In this document: positions 15,579-24,028 of the stretch, one piece after another | Position numbering within the stretch: position 1 is the stretch's first letter | Layout: every line of letters starts with the position of its first letter | NCBI GenBank assembly: GCA_964543935.1 | Contig: CAZJAK010000034.1 | Coordinates: 1-24,028 of the forward strand | DNA from: JAAYDK01 sp964543935 | Lineage (GTDB): Bacteria; Spirochaetota; Spirochaetia; Sphaerochaetales; Sphaerochaetaceae | Direction: 5' to 3' | DNA length: 24,028 nucleotides | The notes under the pieces: generated by a model | What the model was told of the DNA's origin: nothing | What the model saw: only the letters and a program-made list of their open reading frames with translations | Databases searched by the model: none | Program-made: the position numbers and the translations under genes

Positions 15579-16301
15579 GTGGATGCACCGCACTGGATCG
15601 TGACCGATCTCGACGAAACCTTGTTGAGAAATGACAGCACCGTTTCCCCGTATACCCTGGCGACGCTGGATCGTATCAGATCGACCGGGTGCAAGTTCGC
15701 CATCGCCACTACAAGGGACAAGCACTTCGCTGCAAGCTACATCGACCTATTGCAACCGGATGCATTGGTAGTCTCCGGGGGTGCGGTGGGTCTGCGCGGA
15801 GAAAAACTCGTCCATTACCGCACCATGGATGGCCACCGTTTGAATGAGTTGTTGGATGAACTGGACATTCTACCCGCCAAACGACCGACCGTCGTCGACT
15901 CGGCCCTAGGGCGCTACGGCGACAAGCGACCGGTCCCCCGACCGTTCACCCACCTCGCCCATCAAGTGATCATCTGGTTGAACGAAACCCTCCCGCAAGC
16001 CTTCATCAACCGATGGAAAGACTCCTTCCACATCACAACCTTATGGATTCCCGGTCTGTACCGCATTGCCGCTTGTGAAGCCACCAAGCTCGCCGCACTG
16101 AAGACAGTGTTGCACGGCGTGGATCCGAAGACTGTCTATACCTTCGGGGATGACCCGATGGATGCCGGCATGCTGGCCTACTTCCAAGGAGTCGCTGTCG
16201 CAAACGCGCGGGCGGAGGCCCGTGACGCAGCCCGCTACCGTGCCCTTTCGAATGAGGAAGATGGCGTGGCGCATTGGATCAACGAGAAATTTCTGCTTTA
16301 A
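15579..16301 (+). CDS. HAD-superfamily hydrolase, Cof-like (type IIB) phosphatase
   Basis: The protein has 240 residues and begins with GTG at 15579, with GGAG eight bases upstream inside the previous gene. All four HAD motifs are seen: I VTDLDETLL (D10 nucleophile, D12), II AIATTRDK (T44 or T45), III K170 in EATKLAALK, and IV TFGDDPMDAGM (D191, D192). A cap domain lies between motifs II and III, as in Cof-type phosphatases acting on sugar phosphates or similar small phosphoesters. The substrate is not predictable. It forms a tight pair with the unknown upstream gene. Confidence 0.88.
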   Translation: MDAPHWIVTDLDETLLRNDSTVSPYTLATLDRIRSTGCKFAIATTRDKHFAASYIDLLQPDALVVSGGAVGLRGEKLVHYRTMDGHRLNELLDELDILPAKRPTVVDSALGRYGDKRPVPRPFTHLAHQVIIWLNETLPQAFINRWKDSFHITTLWIPGLYRIAACEATKLAALKTVLHGVDPKTVYTFGDDPMDAGMLAYFQGVAVANARAEARDAARYRALSNEEDGVAHWINEKFLL

Positions 16302-16319
16302 AACAGACCCGATGCCCGC

Positions 16320-16325
16320 TACAAT
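16320..16325 (+). promoter_or_regulatory. -10 box directly before the histidine kinase ATG
   Basis: TACAAT is followed by GGGAAC and then the ATG at 16332. A start 7 nt after the box would fall on the A of the ATG. The -35 (TTTAAA, 16297-16302) is poor, and read-through from the HAD gene 30 nt upstream is also possible. Confidence 0.35.
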
Positions 16326-16331
16326 GGGAAC

Positions 16332-17990
16332 ATGCAGAAGAAAATATTCCTTTGGTTTGTACTGATTGTCGTCCTACCAAGCGGAATCATCTATTATGTC
16401 ACCAACCAATTGCTCCTCAGGTACGTGATCGAGCAAAACATCGAGACGAGCAATCAGCTCATTCGCGAAATGCGGAAAAATCTCGACACCAAATTGCTTC
16501 ATTATCAACAACTGACCATGCAATTCTACCTGAACGAGCAGGCTATGTCGGAAATCGACTCCGATCTACCCATCAGGGAATGCATCGCCATCCAGAACAT
16601 GCTGGACGGTTTTGTCAATTCCAACCGTCTGATCGCTTCCGCTTATCTTGTCATGGATAAGGGCATACTCGCCAGCGGCACCGGAATCCAAGAGATTGAA
16701 AAAATCCACACAGCCATCCAACCCACCCTTCTAGATTTGGAGGGGAGGATCTACTGGACCGAGACCTATCCGATGGTGACGAATTTTGGCCTTGAAGACA
16801 CCTTCTTCTTCGGAGCACGCCATATCAGGAAGGACCAGAAGCCCATCGCAACGCTCTTGCTTGGGTTCAACAGCCTTTTTTTCAATGATTTTTTCCAATA
16901 CACACCATTCCGAGAGAATCAAGCCATCACGCTCACCAACGCCCAAGGAAAAACCATAGCCACTAACCAACATGCCCTTCCACCCCGCCTTGATGCTCCC
17001 TCCCCAAGCAGCCGCTACATCACCCTTGAATCTAATTCGAGCGCAAGCGATTGGAAAATCTCGCTTGCACTCGATGCCCGTGAGATTTCGAGCGAGCTCA
17101 CCTATCTGAGGGACATGTTCAATGTAAGTGCAATCCTCTTCTTCCTATTTTTCCTCATTATCAGTCTGTTTATCTCGCGCAGGCTCACCAAACCGATTCA
17201 ATCGCTCACAAGTGCGGTCAACAAATTCGGCCAAGGCATGATGGATGTCCAAGTCGATGTCGATCACATTGATGAGATCAAACAGCTATCCATCGGTTTC
17301 AATGCCATGACCGATCGAATCCAACGGTTATTGCAGGAAGTGAAACAGGAAGAGGAAAACAAACGAAAAGCATACATGCAAACGCTACAGCTGCAACTGA
17401 CCCCCCATCTGCTCTACAACTCCCTCAATACTATTCGTTGGATGGCCCAAATCAATGGCCAAGAAAACATCAAGGCCATCACGCGCGCATTGACCCGCTA
17501 CCTGCGAAGCCTGTCTGACATAGAGAGCGAATACATCACGCTTCGCAAAGAATTGGAATTGGTTGAGGATTATGCAGTTATCCAACGATTCCGCTACTCC
17601 GATTTCACCATCGTTCAGGAAATCAGTGCAGAATTCATGAAATGCCATGTCCACAAACTCATGCTCGTCAACCTCGTCGAGAATAGCATCATCCACGGAA
17701 TTGCCGATTCGACAGTCCCGGGAGTGATCACTATCAGTGCCAAATCCGAGAACGAGACACTCTTGCTCACTGTTGCCGATAACGGCATCGGCTTGCCAGA
17801 GCAGGTTGTCCAATCGTTTATTACGTTGGGGAACTCGGATACCGAGGACGGCCATACGGGGCTGCGCACCATCCAAGACCGCCTCAGGTTGCACCATGGA
17901 AGCGACTATTCCCTGATCGTCACATCGGAAAAAGGAAAGGGTTGTTCCATCACCATTCCCATGCCGCTGCTCAGCGGAGACTCACCATGA
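16332..17990 (+). CDS. YesM/LytS-type sensor histidine kinase
   Basis: The protein has 552 residues. Membrane helices are at about 5-25 and 264-283, enclosing a roughly 235-residue extracytoplasmic sensor (dCache/YesM-like). HAMP spans about 284-336. The His_kinase domain carries the phospho-acceptor H359 in LQLQLTPHLLYNSLNTI. The ATPase domain shows the N box LVENSIIHG (N451), the G1 box VADNGIGLP (D483) and GLRTIQDRL (510-518). Such kinases usually sense carbohydrates or envelope signals and phosphorylate an AraC-type response regulator encoded right after them. Here no regulator gene follows; the convergent UroD-family gene overlaps the last nine bases. The operon on the other side of this junction is a sugar-uptake operon, a typical target of this kinase class. 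Confidence 0.92.
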   Translation: MQKKIFLWFVLIVVLPSGIIYYVTNQLLLRYVIEQNIETSNQLIREMRKNLDTKLLHYQQLTMQFYLNEQAMSEIDSDLPIRECIAIQNMLDGFVNSNRLIASAYLVMDKGILASGTGIQEIEKIHTAIQPTLLDLEGRIYWTETYPMVTNFGLEDTFFFGARHIRKDQKPIATLLLGFNSLFFNDFFQYTPFRENQAITLTNAQGKTIATNQHALPPRLDAPSPSSRYITLESNSSASDWKISLALDAREISSELTYLRDMFNVSAILFFLFFLIISLFISRRLTKPIQSLTSAVNKFGQGMMDVQVDVDHIDEIKQLSIGFNAMTDRIQRLLQEVKQEEENKRKAYMQTLQLQLTPHLLYNSLNTIRWMAQINGQENIKAITRALTRYLRSLSDIESEYITLRKELELVEDYAVIQRFRYSDFTIVQEISAEFMKCHVHKLMLVNLVENSIIHGIADSTVPGVITISAKSENETLLLTVADNGIGLPEQVVQSFITLGNSDTEDGHTGLRTIQDRLRLHHGSDYSLIVTSEKGKGCSITIPMPLLSGDSP

Positions 17991-19040
17991 GCGATCGCAT
18001 CGATACAAAGCCAGGATGTTCTCCAACGGAGTACCTGGTTGGATATTATGACAAGGAGCACAGATGTAACGACCGAAGGAGCCCAAGATAGCAATATCGC
18101 GCCTGACTTCGGCTATCACGTGGTGGGGAGTTCCAAACGGCAAGACACGCTGGTTCTCCACTGCACCATGGAATGCAATTCGGTCTCCAAAAGCCTGGAC
18201 CAGTTCCTCGCGACCCATCTGAGGACAGGTATGTTGAATGGGATTGATCACATCGACGCCGAGATCGACCATTCGTGTAAGAATTGGGAAAGCTGCACCG
18301 TCGGAATGATAGAAAGCCAGAGCTCCGTTGGCATGGATAAGGTTGATAAGGTCGCGATACGGTTGAAGGAAACGGGCTTCCCACACATCTTCACCGATAA
18401 GCAAGCGGTCTTGCATGCCCATGTCGTCGGACAGATACACGATATCGAGCCCGCCGTGGCAAGCCTTGAAGGACCGTTCAATATAACTCATCTGGATTTC
18501 ATAAATCTTATGAATGATCGTGTCGGCCAACTCAGGCTCGCTATAGAGGTCCATCAACGAAAGTTCGAACGGTCTGAGCTTGCAATAGATTTCAAACAGC
18601 GATATGAAGGTGAGCATACGGGTCCATTTGCTGTGTTTTTCACAGGAACGCGCTAGTTCGACATAATCGAATAAGGCAGGATCGGGCCAGCGATATGCTT
18701 CGATTTGGTCGATTGAAGTTGCTGCCGCTAACGGGTAGTGGACGACTTCCTCGTACGATCCGCCTGCCGAATAAGCAACAGTCCTGCTTCCGCTACCCCA
18801 TTCGCTCATCGTTAACAGCCGACCATCCGAATCGCACCGTGGCTCAACCCTACCCAAGTAGGGAGCATCAACCATCACGATTTTGTCAATTTCCAGAGCT
18901 TCCCACAGCTGGCTTTCTTCTGACAGTTGGAAATAGGCCAACAGCTGGTCGCGCACCTCCGGTGTGTACCAGATGTCGAATGGCACTCGGTCACTCCGAG
19001 CATGCGACAAGACAGCCAGCACCCGTTCCCGCGCAGTCAT
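17982..19040 (-). CDS. UroD-family (MtaA/HemE-like) protein, copy with HSDG site
   Basis: The protein has 352 residues from the ATG at 19040, seven bases after AAGGAGGG; the ATG at 19058, overlapping the previous stop, is an alternative. The UroD-type TIM barrel is recognised from TARERVLAVLSHARSDRVPFD at the start and from later DDMGMQ, YHSDGAAF (HSDG 245-248), INPIQHTCPQM, AFHGAVENQ and NIQPGTPLENILALY. In corrinoid methyltransferases of this family the zinc site is HxCG; here the cysteine is Asp, so ordinary zinc-thiol chemistry is doubtful. The C-terminus ends abruptly in RCDRSW where relatives usually have a longer tail, and overlaps the kinase gene. It is the last gene of the rhamnosidase operon. 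Confidence 0.85.
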   Translation of the reverse strand: MTARERVLAVLSHARSDRVPFDIWYTPEVRDQLLAYFQLSEESQLWEALEIDKIVMVDAPYLGRVEPRCDSDGRLLTMSEWGSGSRTVAYSAGGSYEEVVHYPLAAATSIDQIEAYRWPDPALFDYVELARSCEKHSKWTRMLTFISLFEIYCKLRPFELSLMDLYSEPELADTIIHKIYEIQMSYIERSFKACHGGLDIVYLSDDMGMQDRLLIGEDVWEARFLQPYRDLINLIHANGALAFYHSDGAAFPILTRMVDLGVDVINPIQHTCPQMGREELVQAFGDRIAFHGAVENQRVLPFGTPHHVIAEVRRDIAILGSFGRYICAPCHNIQPGTPLENILALYRCDRSW

Positions 19041-19054
19041 GCCACGACCCTCCT

Positions 19055-20125
19055 TCATCGATACCGCCCCAACTCGGGCAAAGCGCCATACACTGCCAGC
19101 ACATTGTCCAATTTGGAATTGTCCTGCAACAGATGGGTGGGCGAAAACAGGTATCCACCGCCAACCATCATGATCTGCAGCATATCGGTCAGGTCCTTGA
19201 GAACTTCTTCGACCGAGCCGTCGACTATGCTCCCCGCAGTGGAGAACCCCCCATGAAAGGCAAGGTGCTCCCCAAAGGTCGATTTCACATAGGCCGGTTC
19301 CATGTTCCTTGCTTCAGGCTGCAAGGTGTCGACAGCAGAGATGCCCATCTCGATGAAATCGTTGAACGCCCACGAAGAGGAACCGCAGCTATGGATCATT
19401 ACCGGGACATTGTAGGCCATAGCAAGGTCCACAAATCTCTGATGCCGCGGACGTAAAATGCTACGATACATCTCCTTGGAAATGAGTGGACCGATTTGTG
19501 AGCCCAAATCCTCCCCCATCCAGACGAAATCCACCCGGCCTTTGAGTACCTCAAGGCATCGTTGCAGCTGTTCAAGTTGGATCGACATGCGCCGGTCGAC
19601 AAGGTGAAGCCAAGCCTCGTTCTCCTCGGCCAACGCGATGAATACGTTCTCCATCGAACACCACATACCGGTAGTGTTCAAAATGTCTCCAAGGCCAGGA
19701 TTGCCAACATAGAGGGCTTGGTCGGGCCATCGCTTGGCTTGCGCCACGACTGCTTGATAATCATAATCGTCAGCAGATGGCATCGGCCATGAAGCGATCA
19801 TGTCCGGGTCCAAATCCTTCAAGGGGAAATCACAGTAATCCCAATACCCTCCAGTTTCATGAGCCACCCATGTGGTGACAATCCCCCAAGCGGGATCAAC
19901 GCAACGCCCTGGAATGGGAGCATGCAGTGATTTTCCGTTATACGGCATCTTGAGTTCCCGAACATCGACCTGCAAAGCTTGGAGCAAACCTTCATCATCG
20001 TTGTGCAATAATCCAAAATGCCTTTTCAAGCGCGTGTCGATACCCGTATTCGCCAAGTAATCGATCGGCACGCGATCGACCGGTTGACGATGCAAAGCCC
20101 TGACAACCCGCTCTCTTGAATTCAT
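19055..20125 (-). CDS. UroD-family (MtaA/HemE-like) methyltransferase-like protein
   Basis: The protein has 356 residues; its ATG overlaps the rhamnosidase stop (ATGA). It begins like other family members (NSRERVVRALHRQPVDRVPID). It keeps GEDLG (204-208) and the zinc-type motif HSCGSSSWAF (HSCG 245-248), followed by DTLQPEARNM and FHGGFST. This matches UroD-domain corrinoid:CoM-type or O-demethylase-linked proteins more than true heme UroD, which lacks this site. No corrinoid-binding protein is encoded within the window. Its reaction in a sugar operon is unknown; handling methyl groups of O-methylated sugars or of plant aglycones is a hypothesis. Confidence 0.87.
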   Translation of the reverse strand: MNSRERVVRALHRQPVDRVPIDYLANTGIDTRLKRHFGLLHNDDEGLLQALQVDVRELKMPYNGKSLHAPIPGRCVDPAWGIVTTWVAHETGGYWDYCDFPLKDLDPDMIASWPMPSADDYDYQAVVAQAKRWPDQALYVGNPGLGDILNTTGMWCSMENVFIALAEENEAWLHLVDRRMSIQLEQLQRCLEVLKGRVDFVWMGEDLGSQIGPLISKEMYRSILRPRHQRFVDLAMAYNVPVMIHSCGSSSWAFNDFIEMGISAVDTLQPEARNMEPAYVKSTFGEHLAFHGGFSTAGSIVDGSVEEVLKDLTDMLQIMMVGGGYLFSPTHLLQDNSKLDNVLAVYGALPELGRYR

Positions 20126-22830
20126 GCTAATGCAGCTCCGCTTCTCTTCCAGGTCAACTCATGCAATCCGGCCGGAATTGTCAGATAGCCGTGATGTTCC
20201 AACGGATAAGGACGGTTCGGATGATCATCCGTCGTGAATAGCACCGGCCTTGGTTCTGAAGCAACACAGGCTTCTACCAGAGGATGGTCTTCGGGAAGAA
20301 ACAACTGGCCGACAGTCCCGTTGGGAATGCCGATGGTCATCGTAACAGTATCGTGTTCCCGTCTCCAGCGTAACTGGGTTTCACCATATGGCGTAGTGAT
20401 GGAAGCACCTGCCCAATCAAGCAACTTGAAGCGGGCGGGAGCCAATCCAATCTCCTGCCACCCGGCTGCCAGTGGGAAAATACCCACCACGAAGTGGTAA
20501 TACCATTGGTCGATGGTCCCCAGCATGACATGATTGTGCGAGCACATGCCGCCATTGGTGATGAGCTCCCAACGTTCCCATAATGTCGTCGCCCCTTCGC
20601 CAAGCATATACGCCCAGCTTGGATAAGACCTTTGGGTGGCTATGGCAAAAGCTTTCTCCCAATAGCCCCAACGGGAAAGTTGTTCCAGCAGGTAGCGTGT
20701 CCCATGGATGCCTGTGCCCACATGATCGCCCGATGTATCGCTGACCAGATGCTCCAGGACCTCTGCCAATGCCGCTGAGACCGACTCTTCAAAGAAGTCC
20801 CCTGCCAACGCCAATGCTTGAGAGGTCTGATCGGGGAAATCCCACGGTGTGGTAGGCAGGCTCTCCATATGTGACCCTTTCCAATACCGATCGATCAAAG
20901 CATCACGGGTCAAAAGGGCTTGTGAATGATACCGGTCGGCATCAGAGACTTCTCCGAGTACATAGGCGATCTTCTCCATCAATCCGAGATCATGGTGGAG
21001 ATACCAAGTGGAGATATACGGCAGACCTGTTTTCTTGGAGGCGACCAAACCGGGAGCACACCAATCACCGAATGTTCCAAGGTCCTCAATGATTCCGTTC
21101 GAAGCTTGGCTCAGCAGATACTGGATGTAGCGCTTCAGCTCCGCATATCTTTTTTCAAGGATTGCTTGATCGCCTCGGTACCAATACAGGTACCATGCAA
21201 TGGTTATGAATGCACTGCCCCAAGCTGGATCAGCGCTTTTATCCATCCAGAATTTCGGTGCCACATCGGTAATCGAACCATCAGGATTTTGCGTGTCGGC
21301 AATGTCCTGCAGGAATTTTTCATAGAACAATTGCGTCTCGTAGTTCAACAGCGCGACCGGTGCGGCCAAGTGGGCGTCGCCCAGCCAGCCCTGACGCTCG
21401 TCCCGCTGCGGGGAATCGGTCGGGATACCCATCATGTTGGAGCGGATGCCCCACAGGATGGCGGTATGGACTTTCTGGATCGATTCATCCGAACAGACAA
21501 AGTCCGCTGCACTTTGGGTTCTTGTGTGGATGAACAAACCAGTGACGGTATCGAGCGAAGGAACACCCCTATACCCCGAAAGCAATACATAACGGAATCC
21601 ATGATAGGTTGAGACAGGATGCCACACGACAAGTCTGCCATTGCATATACAGGTATCCATTGCTTCGGCTTGCCTATTGGAAGCCGGATTGAGCAAACCC
21701 TCGTTGGTAATATTTTCTGCAAAACGTAGAGTGATGCTCGTTCCAGACGGTTGGATAGTGCGCAATTCTACAAATCCTGAAAAGTTTTGGCCGAAATCGT
21801 ACAGGTAGCCTTGCGGTGTAAGCCACATCCTCGATGCCGGAATCCTGGCATCGATGACAATCGGCGGCATCGCAGCCGCATGCAGCGGATATCCTTCCAC
21901 CACCTCGACCGCAGAAAGCTTGCCTCGCCCTAGCGCCACGCGGCTGTCGTACACTTCCCCGTTGAACAGGCAGTTTTCTTGGATGGGACCATCAGCGACC
22001 GACCAATTCTCGTCGGATAGAATCCATTGGCGGTGCCCATTGTGGTAATCGATCAGTATCTGGACACATCCGCGGGGTTTCCCAAAACCATACAAGGCGA
22101 TGTGCCGACCGTTACCAAGAAACAGCGCCACTTCCATGTCGGTTTTATCGTGGGAGGCACAATCGGGAAGCACATATTCTTCAAGCGGCACCACATCATA
22201 GTAAACACGCTTATGAAAATCTGTTTGGGCTGGACTTAACAGCGACCGGCCCACTTGCCGGCCATCCACATACAGCTGGTAGGTCCCCACCCCCGTCACA
22301 TAGGCGCGAGAGCGCTCAATGCTCTTGCGGGGATAATCCAAAGCCACCCGGGTGGTAAGATAGATTCCCTTGGCATGCAACCCTTTCGCTTTCTCTGTGG
22401 CTTGGTTCGGGACTCCGCTCTGCCATTGTCCTGCGCTGTACCAACATGGTTCAGGAGTGCTGATCCAACGGGCAAGAAAATCCTCCGGCTTGGATAAGGC
22501 GGTTTCGAAGGTTGCCAGAGCCGACCACTCGCTCCAGCTGAGCTTGGAATCCTTCAAGCAAACCCTCCAACGGTAGACCGAGCATGAAGCCAAAGGCTTG
22601 CCTTGGTAGGGGAATCCACATGGACGTGATTCATCTCGCTGCCCCGAGTCCCAGTACAGGCTGTCATCATCACTGTAGACTTGAATCCTACAGGCGACCT
22701 GAAACCAATCGGCAGGTACATGCTCCGATAGGCGCCAAGAGAATCGAGGATGGGGAATATCGATCCAGAGGGGATTGTCCGAGAGTTCACATTGAAGTCC
22801 CACCGGCAAAACCATCGACTCTCTATCCAT
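20122..22830 (-). CDS. GH78 alpha-L-rhamnosidase
   Basis: The protein has 902 residues and starts at 22830, with AAGGAG nine bases upstream and only 6 nt after the permease stop. The domain order is typical: an N-terminal fibronectin-like region (about 8-112, with PRFSWRL), beta-sandwich domains (about 150-440, including LYDFGQNFSGFVEL), an (alpha/alpha)6 catalytic barrel (about 445-770) and a C-terminal beta domain. The catalytic acid motif DSPQRDERQGWLGDA (472-486, likely E478) and the base region TTLWERWE (E752) are present. The family cleaves terminal alpha-L-rhamnose from glycosides or pectic glycans by inversion. No signal peptide is present, so it acts on imported substrate in the cytoplasm, fitting the ABC permease genes just upstream. 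Confidence 0.95.
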   Translation of the reverse strand: MDRESMVLPVGLQCELSDNPLWIDIPHPRFSWRLSEHVPADWFQVACRIQVYSDDDSLYWDSGQRDESRPCGFPYQGKPLASCSVYRWRVCLKDSKLSWSEWSALATFETALSKPEDFLARWISTPEPCWYSAGQWQSGVPNQATEKAKGLHAKGIYLTTRVALDYPRKSIERSRAYVTGVGTYQLYVDGRQVGRSLLSPAQTDFHKRVYYDVVPLEEYVLPDCASHDKTDMEVALFLGNGRHIALYGFGKPRGCVQILIDYHNGHRQWILSDENWSVADGPIQENCLFNGEVYDSRVALGRGKLSAVEVVEGYPLHAAAMPPIVIDARIPASRMWLTPQGYLYDFGQNFSGFVELRTIQPSGTSITLRFAENITNEGLLNPASNRQAEAMDTCICNGRLVVWHPVSTYHGFRYVLLSGYRGVPSLDTVTGLFIHTRTQSAADFVCSDESIQKVHTAILWGIRSNMMGIPTDSPQRDERQGWLGDAHLAAPVALLNYETQLFYEKFLQDIADTQNPDGSITDVAPKFWMDKSADPAWGSAFITIAWYLYWYRGDQAILEKRYAELKRYIQYLLSQASNGIIEDLGTFGDWCAPGLVASKKTGLPYISTWYLHHDLGLMEKIAYVLGEVSDADRYHSQALLTRDALIDRYWKGSHMESLPTTPWDFPDQTSQALALAGDFFEESVSAALAEVLEHLVSDTSGDHVGTGIHGTRYLLEQLSRWGYWEKAFAIATQRSYPSWAYMLGEGATTLWERWELITNGGMCSHNHVMLGTIDQWYYHFVVGIFPLAAGWQEIGLAPARFKLLDWAGASITTPYGETQLRWRREHDTVTMTIGIPNGTVGQLFLPEDHPLVEACVASEPRPVLFTTDDHPNRPYPLEHHGYLTIPAGLHELTWKRSGAALA

Positions 22831-22836
22831 CGTACA

Positions 22837-23667
22837 TCACTCCTTTATTGATCCCGCGGCCAAACCCGAAATTATCTGATCGGAACATGCTAAAAACACG
22901 ACAATCACTGGAACCAACGCCAAGGTTGCGGCAGCGAACACATAATTCCAATAAGCTAAAAAATTTGCAAGATATTGATAAATTGCCAATGTGAGGGTGT
23001 GAAGTACCCGTTTGGTAAGGAACACCAATGGAAGATAGAAATCATTCCATATCTGGACGAAACTGACGGTCATGACCGTGAATACGACAGGTTTTGAGAT
23101 CGGCATCATGATCTTCAGGTAGACGGTGAATTCTCCTGCTCCGTCGATAATGGCGCTTTCATGTAAAGCGGCCGGCAATTCCTTGAAAAACTGGGTGAAG
23201 ATGAATAAAGAAAATGACATGTTGGCGGTATAGAGCACTATCATGCCGATGTAAGTGTTGGTCAAAGAAAGGGTGCGCATGATGACGAACAACGGGAGGA
23301 TTGCGATTTGGATGGGAAACATCAAGCCTAGCAGGAAATAGACTTCCAAGGCCTGCCTGCCCTTGAACCGGTAGCGGGCAAGGCCATAGGCCGTCATCGA
23401 CGCGACGAGGACAAGCGAGACTATAGAAGCGACTGTGAGGAACAGGCTGTTGAAAAAGTTGCGGTAGAGCGAATCTTTGACGAGTACTTGCCGGTAATTT
23501 TCCAGTGAGAATTGCTTTGGAAGCCCGAAGGTGTTGAACAACAAGTCTTGCTTGGTCTTGAACGAGGACATCACCATGTTGCCAATAAGGACGACCGCAA
23601 TCAAACAATACAAAGCAAGGATGATGGTAGCGGCCCAACCACCCAAGCCTTGTTTCCTTTTATACAT
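22837..23667 (-). CDS. Carbohydrate ABC transporter permease, MalG type
   Basis: The protein has 276 residues from the ATG at 23667, seven bases after GGGAG; an upstream in-frame GTG at 23673 sits too close to that site. Six membrane helices are visible. The EAA loop that contacts the ATPase is clear (ESAIIDGAGEFTVYLKIMMP). The C-terminal FVQIWNDFYLPLVFL and GLAAGSIKE ending are typical of MalG-type sugar permeases (CUT1). It pairs with the MalF-type permease just upstream and should import the rhamnoside cleaved by the next gene. No ATPase gene is visible, which is usual for CUT1 systems that share a common MsmK-like ATPase. Confidence 0.94.
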   Translation of the reverse strand: MYKRKQGLGGWAATIILALYCLIAVVLIGNMVMSSFKTKQDLLFNTFGLPKQFSLENYRQVLVKDSLYRNFFNSLFLTVASIVSLVLVASMTAYGLARYRFKGRQALEVYFLLGLMFPIQIAILPLFVIMRTLSLTNTYIGMIVLYTANMSFSLFIFTQFFKELPAALHESAIIDGAGEFTVYLKIMMPISKPVVFTVMTVSFVQIWNDFYLPLVFLTKRVLHTLTLAIYQYLANFLAYWNYVFAAATLALVPVIVVFLACSDQIISGLAAGSIKE

Positions 23668-23688
23668 CTGCACACTCCCGGAAAACCA

Positions 23689-24028
23689 TCACTGTTTGAA
23701 CAGGCGGTTGAAGACGATTTTTTGCAGCACTGCGATGCAAAAGATGATCGAGAACACGACAACACTGATTGCAGCTCCGAAACCCAAGGCTGTTTCACCG
23801 AAATAAGCATCACCAAAGGTGTAGCGGAAAAACATCAGGTTCAAAAAGTCCAGTTTCCCGTCGATCCCCCCGTTCAGTCCCCCCACGATGAAGGGGATGT
23901 CGAATTGTGTGAGGGCGAAAATCGAACTGAGGACCACGACATTGACAAGCGAGGGCTGTAAGAAAGGCAACTCGACACACCAGAAACGCTGCCAGGTGGA
24001 AGCTCCATCGATGATCGACGCTTCAATC
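23689..24028 (-). CDS. Carbohydrate ABC transporter permease, MalF type, 5' partial
   Basis: Only the last 113 codons lie in the window; the frame is open at the right edge. The visible part begins in the EAA loop (IEASIIDGASTWQRFW, then VELPFLQP) and continues with two membrane helices, including SLVNVVVLSSIFALTQFDIPF, ending in VFNRLFKQ. It is the partner of the MalG-type permease 21 nt downstream. The extracellular sugar-binding protein gene is expected upstream, outside the window. Confidence 0.9.
   Translation of the reverse strand, partial: IEASIIDGASTWQRFWCVELPFLQPSLVNVVVLSSIFALTQFDIPFIVGGLNGGIDGKLDFLNLMFFRYTFGDAYFGETALGFGAAISVVVFSIIFCIAVLQKIVFNRLFKQ

Noticed and set aside
17987..18091. 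34-codon ORF after the kinase as a real gene
   Set aside because: Its coupling signals look genuine but the coding part is antisense to the UroD gene and matches nothing; it is discussed as a rearrangement joint instead.
18695..19456. 253-codon plus-strand frame over the UroD-family genes
   Set aside because: It covers the coding strand complement of two recognisable proteins, and its Pro/Arg/His/Gln-rich composition is that of an antisense shadow.

Overview
This is one draft-assembly scaffold segment. A run of exactly 100 Ns (7935-8034) marks a scaffold join. The genes fit a free-living anaerobic bacterium, and I would place it near the spirochaetes, perhaps a Sphaerochaeta-like lineage. 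That placement is an inference from gene content: DUF1566-type lipoproteins, lipoboxes with loose -3/-1 residues (LIGC, MVSC, FIGC), a TAXI-type TRAP transporter, a YesM-type sensor kinase, and sugar ABC/glycosidase/UroD-family operons. No rRNA, tRNA, CRISPR array or insertion sequence was recognised.

Layout. (1) 1-1870: a nuclease-helicase fusion (DUF2075 family) cut by the window edge, followed by what looks like the first 15 codons of a lost partner gene. (2) 1950-3722: two minus-strand lipoprotein genes, an SGNH esterase-like protein and a DUF1566-like surface protein. (3) 4422-6824: a heliorhodopsin, an HD-domain hydrolase and a protein-L-isoaspartate methyltransferase, all on the plus strand. 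(4) 6980-9104: an NAD(P)-binding protein, the assembly gap, a membrane zinc metalloprotease-like protein (DUF3267), and a degraded 3' fragment of a second isoaspartyl methyltransferase gene. (5) 9191-14977: a complete TAXI-TRAP uptake operon (binding protein, fused permease, DUF6282-like amidohydrolase) with a clear promoter and terminator, then an IclR regulator and a convergent creatininase-family hydrolase. (6) 15103-17990: an unknown protein, a HAD phosphatase and a YesM-like histidine kinase. (7) 17982-24028: a minus-strand carbohydrate operon read from right to left, with two ABC sugar permeases (the first partial), a cytoplasmic GH78 alpha-L-rhamnosidase and two tandem UroD-family methyltransferase-like proteins.

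How the genes work together. Block 5 looks like uptake of a small organic acid or cyclic amide by a TRAP transporter, followed by metal-dependent hydrolysis, with the IclR protein as likely local regulator. Block 7 looks like import of rhamnosides and their cleavage inside the cell; the UroD-family pair may act on methyl groups or on the released aglycone. Block 3 is the most unusual: a retinal protein with every key residue present, next to a signalling-type hydrolase and a protein-repair enzyme.

Three places look like gene debris or rearrangement joints: the truncated ORF after the DUF2075 gene (1823-1870), the second pcm fragment (9015-9104), and the histidine kinase / UroD tail-to-tail junction (17982-18005), where an expected response regulator is missing. 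Several genes also have a -10 box so close to the ATG that their transcripts may be leaderless.
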